Source: Gibbula magus (lineage: Eukaryota; Mollusca; Gastropoda; Trochida; Trochidae). From it: a DNA stretch of 64,000 nt. Below are positions 55,421 through 64,000 of this stretch, one piece after another. Position 1 is the stretch's first letter. Each line of letters begins with the position of its first letter. Location of the stretch: positions 36,356,586-36,420,585 of the forward strand of contig OW388296.1 in NCBI GenBank assembly GCA_936450465.1. The letters run 5' to 3'. The translations under genes were made by a program, and so were the position numbers. The notes under the pieces are model-generated. The model made no database searches, was not told the origin of the DNA, and saw nothing but the letters and a program-made list of their open reading frames with translations.

Positions 55421-57025
55421 GAATCGAAAGTTCCATGAACAATTGTCTTTTATCACCCAAAACTGGCTCCCTAAGTAGATGGTGCTTGTGTGAGATCAAG
55501 CGATATGGACAAGCGATATCAACATTGTAGATAACACTAAAATCAAATCTTCATAATCCTATTATATAATCAGTTAATGACAGTTAATTTGTAACTTTAA
55601 TGAACTCGTGTTGATATATTTGATATCAGAAGACCCTTGGGTGAAATTCTCGATATTTACTCTGATATTATCATACCATTACAGTACCTCCAAAAAATTA
55701 AAATATACATAGAAAGTGTTGTAAATATTGTCAAGGATGTATCTAATGTTGCAAACATTATTCGCTCGTATAATAAAATCAACGCCTTTTTTCCATGTGA
55801 AATGGATTTTTTTAAACAATATTTCCAGGTTTAAAAATTGTTTCTTAGCTCTGCACATCCTTTATGTGTGTTTCACTTTTGTCTGTATACCTGTAAAATG
55901 AACTTAAGAAAACATTTGAAAATAATGTTTCATTGAGCTATACCGGATTTTTAGTTCTGCCCCAGAAAGGAATCCAAGTTGGGGAAAACAAATACCACAC
56001 TGTGACCAGTGTTGAAACAGAAAAATGGCAATCATTTTGTGGACCCAAATCAAAGCAGTCCGTGACGCTGACAGTAATTTATGGTTCGAAACCACTTGAA
56101 ATTACGTAAGGTTTATTTTGAAAAGTTACAAATATTTACCATCATGTATTTATTTTAAAAATGTCGATAAATTATCTAACAAAAATCGAATGTGAAAAAA
56201 TGTCCCGATGAACTGTTTTTTTGTGTTATTTTTTTTTTTACAAAAAACGCAATGTTTTCTTTATACCCAATTGATACAGAGTGTTTTACTTATGAAGGCA
56301 TTTTTAAACATGTAGTTTTACATTATGCCAACTCTTAATACATGTATAGGTATCATTATACCCGAGTGCAATCCTGTATACCCTTTTACAAACAAATCAT
56401 ACATACATACTATACTATAATATCACAAAATACATATATATTAATTTTGACCAGGAAGTATATTTCTTAAAAGTGTGGTCTAGCTATTCCTATGTTATTT
56501 AGAACAAATGAATAGACAATTCACAACTTTTCTCTAAATGTGTTAAATTATTTATTTTGATTCTGCTTGCATTTTGAACTGTATACTTATTTATGTGGTC
56601 ACCCTGGAAAGAATGCAGAGAAACAAATGTTTTATTTTCCTTTTTGTGTTTGACCAGTACCTTCCTCCACGTGAAAATGTAGATTGTTTTCAAAAACTTT
56701 TGCATGGGCGGATATGGGGGAAAAAATTGGAGGTCATGATTACACATTAAATATGTGCGCGACCATCAGACTCGCAACAGAAATAACCGCGTCTCGAGCG
56801 TTCGGGCGGGCAGTTAGTTCCTCCACAGTAAAATGTGATGGTCTCCTATAATGTTTTAGTCAATGTGCTTTTGTCAACAGTATGCTAATAATGGGAAAAC
56901 TAGTATGCAACTTTCAAACATGTGTTAGTAGTTGCTGGGAGATGCTTGCAAAGGGAGAAGTCATTGTTGAACATTGTGTTTATCAGATCGGGATTATTCG
57001 TTCCTTTCCGCTAATTTTCGTAATA

Positions 57026-57202
57026 CAGTCAGGCCTCGATAATCCGAACGCTTCCGTTTTTCATCAAAAACGTTCGGAGAGTGAAATGTTCGGATTACTG
57101 AGTACTGAGGACTTCTAAAGAGTTTAGTTTGGTTACATCTTCCTACCGTTCGGAAACTGCTAGATTCGGATTATCGGTGGCCGCATTATCGCGGCTTGAC
57201 TG
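57026..57202. mobile_element. pogo-like MITE (177 bp)
   Basis: The left end CAGTCAGGCCTCGATAATCC and the right end GCATTATCGCGGCTTGACTG are inverted repeats of the pogo/Tigger type, flanked by TA on each side (57024-57025, 57203-57204). Internal inverted motif CGTTCGGA. It abuts the right arm of the intronic inverted repeat. Confidence 0.85.
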
Positions 57203-57205
57203 TAT

Positions 57206-57623
57206 TCCAAATATGGTCAATGCGAAATCGTGTGGAGATGTGATTTGAAACATTGCAATCGTAACTATGCAAGTCTAGTCAGTCTCGAAATGCTGAAGTC
57301 CGTTTTACAAAGCTTACTTTGCAACTCCTCATTTTCCATTTTTCATTTGTCAAATGTAACTTGTAATATTACACTATGTGTACTATTATTTAGATTTAAT
57401 AATTTAAAATGACAAGTTGACTTTTCGACTTTGACAATTTCTAGAATTACATTTCAACTTTGTAAAGTTGAGAATAGAAAGTTAAGATTGACAAAATTAA
57501 AATGTTAGTTTTGCATGATTGGACTTGTCTTTTCAAGACTTGTATGGTTGAGAACGACATGTTACACTTTACAAGTTACAAGTCAACATGTCTTCATTTT
57601 TGGCACAAATCCCTTTCCATATA
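57206..57623. repeat. Inverted repeat in LEM-gene intron, right arm
   Basis: Partner of 52494-52912; begins TTCCAAATATGGTCAATGCG and ends GGCACAAATCCCTTTCC. Arms are separated by 4.3 kb. Confidence 0.85.
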
Positions 57624-57970
57624 GGTATGTAAGTTATCAAAATGGCACTGTCAGTCGGTGGTCATAAATCTTTATTTTTGTAACAGTTTGTTACAAGCTA
57701 AGAAAACAATATTAATTTAATTTTAGACAATTGTTTCATGCAAATGTGAAAGAATGAAAGTAAGTCTAGATGACTAATTATTCTGTGAAATGACAACAGA
57801 TATAATTATTTCATTTACTCTTTCAAAATGACATGACCAAAAAATATTGAAAAAATTACAGTACATTAATTGCTTTCAACATCTTCAATACATGGAAGAT
57901 ATATATGTTCAATAGTAAGAATAACCTAATCATATAAAATCTAGAGAGTAGTGTAATCCAATTTTTTGCT

Positions 57971-58040
57971 CATCTGGCCTGAAAGGCCCGATCGGCTTAT
58001 GGCATGGAATGGTGTCCGGCGTCCGTCTGTCCGTCCATCG

Positions 58041-58087
<47 letters not shown>

Positions 58088-58850
58088 TCTAGGGAGCTGA
58101 AAAGTTGTGTGCAGACTCCTTGGCTAATGGGGATTCTAAATTGTAGATTAAGTGACCCTGTGACCTCAAATGAGGTCACAGGGGTCACATCCTAAAAAAC
58201 CTATTTTCATCTTCTTCTCCAGTTCCAAAAGGTCTAGAGAGCTGAAAAGTTGTGTGCAGACTCCTTGGGTAATGGTGATTCTAAATTGTAGATTTCGTGA
58301 CCCCGTGACCTCAAATGGGGTCACAGGGGTCACATCCTTAAAAACCTGTTTTCATCTTCTTCTCAAGTTCCAAAAGGTCTAGAGAGTTGAAAAGTTGTGT
58401 GCAGCCCTCTTTGGCTAATGAGGATTCTAAATTGTAGATTTCGTGACCCCATGACCCTAATTGGGGTCAGAGGGGTCACAACCTCAAAAACCTGTTTTCA
58501 TCTTCTTCTCCAGTTCCAAATGGTCTAGAGAGCTGAAAAGTTGTGTGCAGACTCCATGGCTAATGGGGATTCTAAATTGTAGATTTTGTGACCCCATGAC
58601 CCCAAATGGGGTCACAGGGGTCACAACCTTAAAAACCTGTTTTCATCTTCTTCTCCAGTTCCAAAAGGTCTAAAGAGCTGAAAAGTTGTGTGCAGACTCC
58701 TTGGCTAATGGGGATTCTTAATTGTAGATTTCCTGACCCGGTGAGCCTAAATTGGGTCACAGGGGTCACAGCCTTTAAAACCTATTTTCATATTCTTCTC
58801 CAGTTCCAAAGGGTCTAGAAAGATGACAAGGTTGGATTGAAAATTGAAGT
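57971..58850. repeat. Hairpin plus GGGGTCACA minisatellite, array 2
   Basis: Hairpin CATCTGGCCTGAAAGGCCCGATC-like (57971-57993), a short GTCCGTC tract, then five units of about 147 bp homologous to the array at 47930 (CAAATGGGGTCACAGGGGTC, GCAGACTCCTTGGCTAATG). It provides the unoccupied site for the MULE-like MITE. Confidence 0.9.
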
Positions 58851-59002
58851 TGGGAACATCACAGTGCATTACATGCCCACATTTCTAATTTTTAAAAGTA
58901 GCCCTCTAGACCATTGTGAAAACTTGAATACCTGACGTATCCTTGCCCCAAATTTATATCACCTTTATTGTAGAGTCTACTTACGATCTGTTATTGCTTT
59001 AG

Positions 59003-59122
59003 GGACAACACGGGAACTGTATGAAAAGAAACTGCAAAAATTAGAATCGGGAGAAGTCAGCAGACCTAAATATGAAGAAGTGCCTAATGATGAAGACGAC
59101 GAGGAAGACTATGACGAAGCAG
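59003..59122 (+). CDS. LEM-domain protein gene, second coding exon
   Basis: A 120-nt exon with acceptor TTGCTTTAG and donor GCAG|GTAAAT, phase 1 at both ends. Joined to the first exon it completes the LEM domain with TTRELYEKKLQKLE, the canonical ST(R/K)xLYEKKL helix. It then runs into an acidic tail (PNDEDDEEDYDEA) typical of the region after a LEM domain. Downstream exons, including any transmembrane segment, are not in the window, so emerin, LAP2/thymopoietin and LEMD-type proteins cannot be separated. Confidence 0.85.
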
Positions 59123-60690
59123 GTAAATCTTTTCCCAATCTTTAGCTTATCAGGCCTGAAAGGACAATTAGGTGTCCAGCGTCATCCGTAAACTTTTCAG
59201 ATTTTCAACTTCTTCTCCAGAACCGCTAAACCCCCAAAATTGAAATTTTGTGTGGAGGTACCTTGACCTAGAGGATCAATGTTTGTTCATTTCGGCTGCA
59301 ATCCCCTTCAAATATGGGCATGGCAGGCAGTTTCCTGAAAACCTTGAACAACTTCTTCTCCATACCAGTTGATGTAGGGAGCTAAAATTTTCAGAATAAG
59401 ATCGCTTTTACATGGAGACTCATGTTTGTGCAATTTTAACTTTCTGTGTATCAAATGGTTTTTGAGTAGCAGTGGTTTAAAGATTTGAGGGTGGACCCCC
59501 CTTCAAATGTGGGTTTGGCAGGGGAAGTATGGAATGATTGGAATCTGAGGCAAAGAACCACAAAGCCACTGGGTGTGTATTGGAACATGAACTTTTGTTA
59601 CTAAGGATGTGATAAAACTTAACCTTCAACATATTAAAATGACCATATAAGTTTCCACTCGACAAATCACAGATTATTATATTGTTACTTGGAAGGGACC
59701 TTGCATCAAAGGAATGATAAATTGATTCATATACTATAAAATAACTGAAAAATGTGTCAAAAATATTAAACTAAATAAATATTCATACACATAAAAAGTG
59801 ACAAATTGTGGGTTTAGGGCAAAAAGGTACGTACCAAGTGCATTTTTTTCACTTCTTATCCGACCAGTATACATGTAATACCATGGGATATAGTCTTTGC
59901 CCTGTCTGTCCATAACAGGAATGCAGAAGTCCATTTTACAGGACATGGTCCATTGTGGATCCAGTTTGTCCGAATGGAAAATTGACCTGTCAGATATTGA
60001 TATTTTACAATATTATTTACAAAAAAAAGGCTCCATGAAAATCACATTGTAAACAGGTTTTGTCAAAGATAAAATAATCACGAGAACGTGTGCCTTCACT
60101 GTACTAGTGATTCATGAATTTGTTACAGGTGAATTTTTTCATTCATAGAATCTCAAAAAGTTATAATTTAGCAGTCTTAAAACATAGTAGTGCAAATACG
60201 ATAGATCAATATAGATATTTGGTAAAAAGACTACTGTATATTACTATGACCCCCCCCCCCCCCCCCCCCCCCCCCCCCTTCCAGCAATCATGGAATCAGG
60301 TCGACATGCCATGAAGGAGAACACGTGTCGTTAAGTTTGGTAACGGGAAGTTGATACCGGCAATTTGTAAGTGACATGACATTAATGTTTTGTAGAGCTG
60401 GTTATCACCAGATTTTGTCAGATCGATAATCAGTAGTTCCAGATCGATAATTGATCGATAATAATCGACATTCAACAAGCATTATTGTTATAAGTGACCA
60501 ACTACAAGTCAGGTCGATACATGCCATGAAGGAGAACACGCGTCGTTGACGTTGGTAAGTTTGGTAATGGGAAGTTGATACCGGTAATCTCACTTTTTGT
60601 AATCCAAACATACAATAATCGTGTTGATGGGCTGTCTAGAATATAACGGGGAATTAACTCTAGGCAGATGAAATCCAAAGTCCTTGAAAC
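59123..60690. other. Repeat fragments, no gene recognised
   Basis: 59150-59440 is a decayed hairpin/minisatellite fragment (CAGGCCTGAAAGGACAATTA). 59857-59920 is a diverged TATCC...GGGATATAG hairpin element. A duplicated segment (CATGCCATGAAGGAGAACAC at 60305 and 60515, each followed by TTTGGTAA.GGGAAGTTGATA) encloses the poly-C region's right side. Confidence 0.5.
60250..60278 (+). repeat. Uninterrupted 29-nt poly(dC) tract
   Basis: Twenty-nine consecutive C residues between CTATGA and TTCCAGC. With the 33-nt G tract it is one of two extreme G/C homopolymers in the window. Confidence 0.9.
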
Positions 60691-62023
60691 AGTTATGCAC
60701 AATGAACTCAAGAATATTGTTCTGCGTCTTGGAGGATTCCACACAGAAATGAGCTACCTCTGGTGCATTGGACATATCATGAGAGGTTCAGGCTAACAGG
60801 AACTGATGGAGGTTGTGTATGCACCAGCCACAGTTGTGCACATGCTCAGCGGTAAGGCAGTGTCTAGGGCAGTAAGAGGACATTTCCTAATCAAAGCTGC
60901 ACTAAGTGATTAGTACGAAAGGTTTTCTCCATCCCTCAAACAGTTGCCACACAGAAGCTTACATCAGAGACTGATGATGAACAGATATGCCAATCCAGAG
61001 AAAGCAGTACAGTCGAGTCTGATCCTCAACAGCCAGCAAATGATCTCGAGGAAAATATCATTCAGAAGTTGGACTGTGACGTGGAAAAGAGTCTCTATGT
61101 TTTCGACCAACTTCTGCATGATGAAGTGTCCTGTGATGCTGTGTGCCAGGATGAAGCTCTCGACAGGATTCAGAGGAAACTTCAAATAGTGACAGCGTCA
61201 TCCCCTCTTGGAACCCTGGTGGTTGGTTCTCCTCGGACAGCAACTTTGTGGATTCAGTACATTGAGATGGTTGATCTGCTACGCATGTTCATCAAAGCAG
61301 ATAGGTCAGGACATTGGCTTCTCCATCTTTGTGCTCTTAAAAGAATGCTGCCATTCCTTGCTGCTACATCTGCTTGCAAGAAATGATGCACCTTGAGGAA
61401 AGACAACCAGAGGTTTATGCTATGTTTACGTCTGGCTTCCATGTCATTCGATGCAGTGACAGATATTGGGCAGGGTTGTCATCAGACCTAGTCATAGAAC
61501 AAACATTGATGAGAAACATGAAAATAAGTGGTGGACTTACAAGAGGGCAGGGGATGTCTGACTCACAACGTACACAGTGGTTGCTTTCGATGTGTTGACA
61601 TTAGCGATGCAATGCATGAGTTCACTGGTACAGACTACATTACCAGCGACCAACACAAAGACATGACAAATGCCAGACAAAAACGTGATGACAAAGACAC
61701 AAACAAACTTGTGGCTTTCTTGGAAGAATGTGATCCATTCACCTCTGATACATCACTTTGAAACATCACCACGGGTGTCACGGCTTGAAACAATGTTAAT
61801 TCTGACAGAGGACTGGAAGTTGGAAATCATATCCTTCAGTGGATGGTTGGCAAGCAAGTATTTGAATATTCCTTCAAGAAGAAAGAGCAGGTCATCACAA
61901 TGGATCACAAGTCTTCAGTGAAGGTTGATAGTGATACAATGAATGTCGACTCCTAGTTACTTTTCCAGCGATTAGTGACAGCAGCCCAGAGGAATGCAGA
62001 GGACATTTCTGAAATCTTCCAGT

Positions 62024-62501
62024 TAGGGGTGTAACAATACATCGAACTATCGATGCATCGCAATAGTTGGCTTGCAAATAGTACTATATCGATAGTATAT
62101 ACAAAAACACTATCGCTATCGCAATAGTAAGATTAACTATCGATACTATCGAAACTATTAAATTTCCCTTAATTATGAATGATTTTTACAAGCCTCACTG
62201 CATTTAATTCAATATTTTACATTTTAGATTGTCAAAAGAGAAGAACTAGAGATAGGAAATAGCAGCATGACAAAAGTCTTTTCATTTATGACTTCTTTAC
62301 TGATTTTGGTTCCATAGTCCTCACATCAATTAAACATTTCTACTAAAACCTGTAAAAAATCTAGCTGATTATTGCGTATTTGTACAAAAAACCCTATCGC
62401 AATAGTTATTGCAATAGTGAGTTACAATAGTCTATCACTATCGCAATAGTAAGTGGCAATAGACTATCGCAATAGTCTCTTTGGGTCAATAGTCATCCCT
62501 A
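62024..62501. mobile_element. hAT-like MITE (478 bp) with perfect 8-bp target duplication
   Basis: Starts TAGGGGTGTAACAATACATC and ends AATAGTCATCCCTA. CTTCCAGT flanks both sides (62016-62023, 62502-62509). The interior is full of CTATCGCAATAGT palindromes. Removing it rejoins the reading frame of the surrounding pseudogene, so it hit that gene when the local frame was still intact. Related to 25300-25708. Confidence 0.92.
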
Positions 62502-62649
62502 CTTCCAGTATGAACTCAGAACTGTTCATTCTGCTCTTTTTAAGCCAACTGGACTTAAGAGAGCAGCAAACAAACCTGCCTTTGCATTATGGATATCAGA
62601 GAAAGGATCTGAAATGTCCAGTGATTAATCTACAAATATGACTTTTAGA

Positions 62650-62830
62650 GTATAGGGACTCACTATCACAAGCTTTTATGAGTCCCAGAAAATAAAAGCG
62701 AGTCCCTCCATAGTAATCCAATTAGTATAAATAAAAACCTTTCATCTCAGGGACTCGCAGTTTAAATTTCTATGAGTCCTTTTAATATTTTGTGAGTAAA
62801 TGAAGCAGGACTCGCAGGTAAATTTATCCC
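62650..62830. repeat. GGGACTC-motif insertion within the pseudogene
   Basis: AGTATAGGGACTCACTATCA, TATGAGTCCC, GCGAGTCCCTC, CAGGGACTCGCAG and AGGACTCGCAGG repeat in both orientations over 180 bp with no homology to the gene. Probably a second small element; ends are not clear. Confidence 0.5.
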
Positions 62831-63510
62831 TGAATGTCAGTTGCACAAGAGGATAATATGATTCATGTTCTTGATGGTGGATCTCTCCTTCACGAGATCC
62901 CATGGCTAAGAAATGTTACATTTGCCACAATCTTGAACATGTATGTTGACCATGTAACAAGGAAATACCCAAGGCCTGTCAATGGATATGAGACCGGCCC
63001 ATCAACAAAAGATGTTGCTCACATGAGATATTCAAGGGGTATTGTAGCTCCAGAAGTACTCTTTGTCGAAAACATGCCTATTGCAACACGGAAGGATCTT
63101 TTCCAGGAAAATCCCTCAGACAAACAGAGATTCATCAACATGCTCAGCAAGAAACTTGAAGAAAAGGGTTGCAAGACTGTTCATGCCAGAGATGATGCCT
63201 ACCTTCTCATTGCACAGACTGCAGTGGAGAGTGCAGCTACTTGCCCGCCCAGTCATAGGCGAAGACACGGATCTCCTTATCTTGCTGTGTTTCCATGCTG
63301 AAACAACATCTCAAGGACTGTACTTCATGTCAGAGGGGGAAACATTTATGAATTAACAGAGTGTGGAACAATATTGAACTGAAGAAGAACTTAGGCAGTG
63401 ACATGTGTTACTGCTTGCCCTTTCTGTATGCAGTTGGAGGATGTGACACCACATCACACATATTCGGGATAGGAAAGGGGGTTGTGCAGTTATACTGCAA
63501 GCTCATTGAA

Positions 63511-64000
63511 GTGACGGGTGTTTTCTTGTTCATCAAAACTTGGATATATTTGCTACCAAGATACAGCGGAGTGCGTCATCATTTCGGCTGGAACGTTTAT
63601 ATTTGTCCCCCGCCGCAACGCGGAACGGGACTATGTATTCAGCGGCGTCTGGGCGTCTGTACGTCACATTTCTTGTTAACGCGATATCTCATGAAGCGTT
63701 TTATTCAAAGTCTTCAAATTTGGTGTCAGCCTACATTGTTGGAAGACGCAGACACCAGTCGATTTTGGTGACCTTGACTTTATTTTCAAGATCACCACGA
63801 CACATTGACCAATTTTCAAACTCTTGTTAACCCTTACGTTGCGTATATATATTTTACCATTTTTAGCCCCTGTGGCAGAATTTACAGGCTCGCAGCTCGC
63901 AGCAGTAGTTTGAGCTTAGGCACTAACGAGCTCTGCTGGCGGAATTTCCAGGCGGCGATTCCGGTACCATTTTTACGAAATATACCGCATCTACATGGCG
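63511..64000. repeat. Hairpin-ended repeat at the right edge
   Basis: Hairpin GTCCCCCGCCGC / GCGGAACGGGAC (63605-63631), then GCGTCTGGGCGTCTGTACGT and AACGCGATATCTCATGAAGC, a layout like the other (GTCC)n elements. The frames here (63540-63830) are not genes. The final 150 bp show no feature. Confidence 0.5.

Larger units (their letters stand above)
51031..59002 (+). other. 8-kb intron of the LEM-domain gene
   Basis: Bounded by GTAAGT and a TTATTGCTTTAG acceptor in matching phase 1. It contains at least two minisatellite families, a pogo-like MITE, a long inverted repeat, and a LINE fragment. Unassigned stretches over 300 bp (51710-52490, 53890-55200, 55840-57020, 57625-57965) are AT-rich with no feature I can support, apart from a duplicated CTACAGAGCCCATGGCTCTA segment (51773, 51953). 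Confidence 0.7.
60702..63510 (+). pseudogene. Broken copy of an uncharacterised multi-copy invertebrate gene family
   Basis: Pieces appear in order over 2.8 kb in changing frames. They are GGFHTEMSYLWCIGHIMRGS (60741), VVHMLSGKAVSRAVRGHFL (60833), LWIQYIEMVDLLRMFIKADR (61247) and EVYAMFTSGFHVIRCSDRYW (61410). RYWAGLSSDLVIEQTLMRNM follows, then GGLTRGQGMSDSQRTQWLL (61535), TSDQHKDMTNARQ (61645), IFQ interrupted by a MITE (62023), and SALFKPTGLKRAANKPAFA (62530). Later come MIHVLDGGSLLHEIPWLRN (62861), FINMLSKKLEEKGCKTVHA (63131), VIGEDTDLLILLCFH (63252) and GGCDTTSHIFGIGKG (63435). The late acidic cluster (DAYLLIAQTA, GEDTDLLILL) resembles a PIN/XPG-like nuclease active site, which is an inference. 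In-frame stops and at least four frameshifts make it dead. It is related to 34854-35459 and 36502-36915. Confidence 0.7.

Noticed and set aside
56499..56747. 82-codon minus-strand frame in the LEM intron
   Set aside because: No recognisable motif, AT-rich surroundings, no splice signals in phase.

Overview
The window looks like a stretch of a large, repeat-rich invertebrate nuclear genome, most likely a marine mollusc and possibly a vetigastropod such as an abalone. Three things point that way: spliced host exons with GT/AG borders, dense decayed transposons of many classes, and a LINE 3' tail of the form GCCGAAGCGGCGTTAAAC...(ACTC)n that I associate with abalone sequences. The organism call is from recollection. 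Nothing here is prokaryotic: there are no operons, no CRISPR and no bacterial ribosome-binding sites. Host genes are sparse and almost every block is mobile or tandem DNA.

Layout. 1-5.0 kb: a foldback structure with two long inverted arms and many TTACAATTTGGAGCA motifs around a dead LINE reverse transcriptase. 5.0-5.9 kb: (TCTACA)-like low-complexity DNA and a broken Tc1-type transposase. 6-14 kb: gene-poor sequence with several MITEs, including TTAA-flanked ones, and a 21-bp CRE-like array. 14.2-18.3 kb: an inverted-repeat element carrying a decayed tyrosine recombinase, a 79-bp satellite, a 33-bp G run and a nested LINE tail with a 15-bp target duplication. 18.6-25.7 kb: successive MITEs. 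26.2-29.2 kb: the 3' end of an unrecognised host gene (plus strand) with a LINE in one intron. 29.4-32.2 kb: a TTAA element. 32.2-38.4 kb: AAACGTCT arrays, AGGTCA-rich repeats and a 3.8-kb foldback transposon with a 3-bp target duplication that holds fragments of an uncharacterised gene family in both arms.

38.4-45.2 kb: an apparently full-length L1/Tx1-type LINE on the minus strand. Both ORFs are open and it has an 18-bp target duplication. Its 5' end and flank are duplicated 5 kb downstream. 46-50 kb: an L2-like 3' fragment, a hairpin-ended repeat, a 145-bp minisatellite and a MULE-like MITE with a 9-bp target duplication. 50.9-59.1 kb: two exons of a LEM-domain (emerin/LAP2-type inner nuclear membrane) gene on the plus strand, split by an 8-kb intron full of repeats; the gene runs off the right side. 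60.7-63.5 kb: a second, larger and broken member of the uncharacterised family seen at 34-37 kb, interrupted by a hAT-like MITE with a perfect 8-bp target duplication.

The two host genes are transcribed in the same direction. No functional cooperation between genes can be read from the window. The coherent story is layered transposition: nested insertions can be ordered from target duplications and from paralogous empty sites inside the window.
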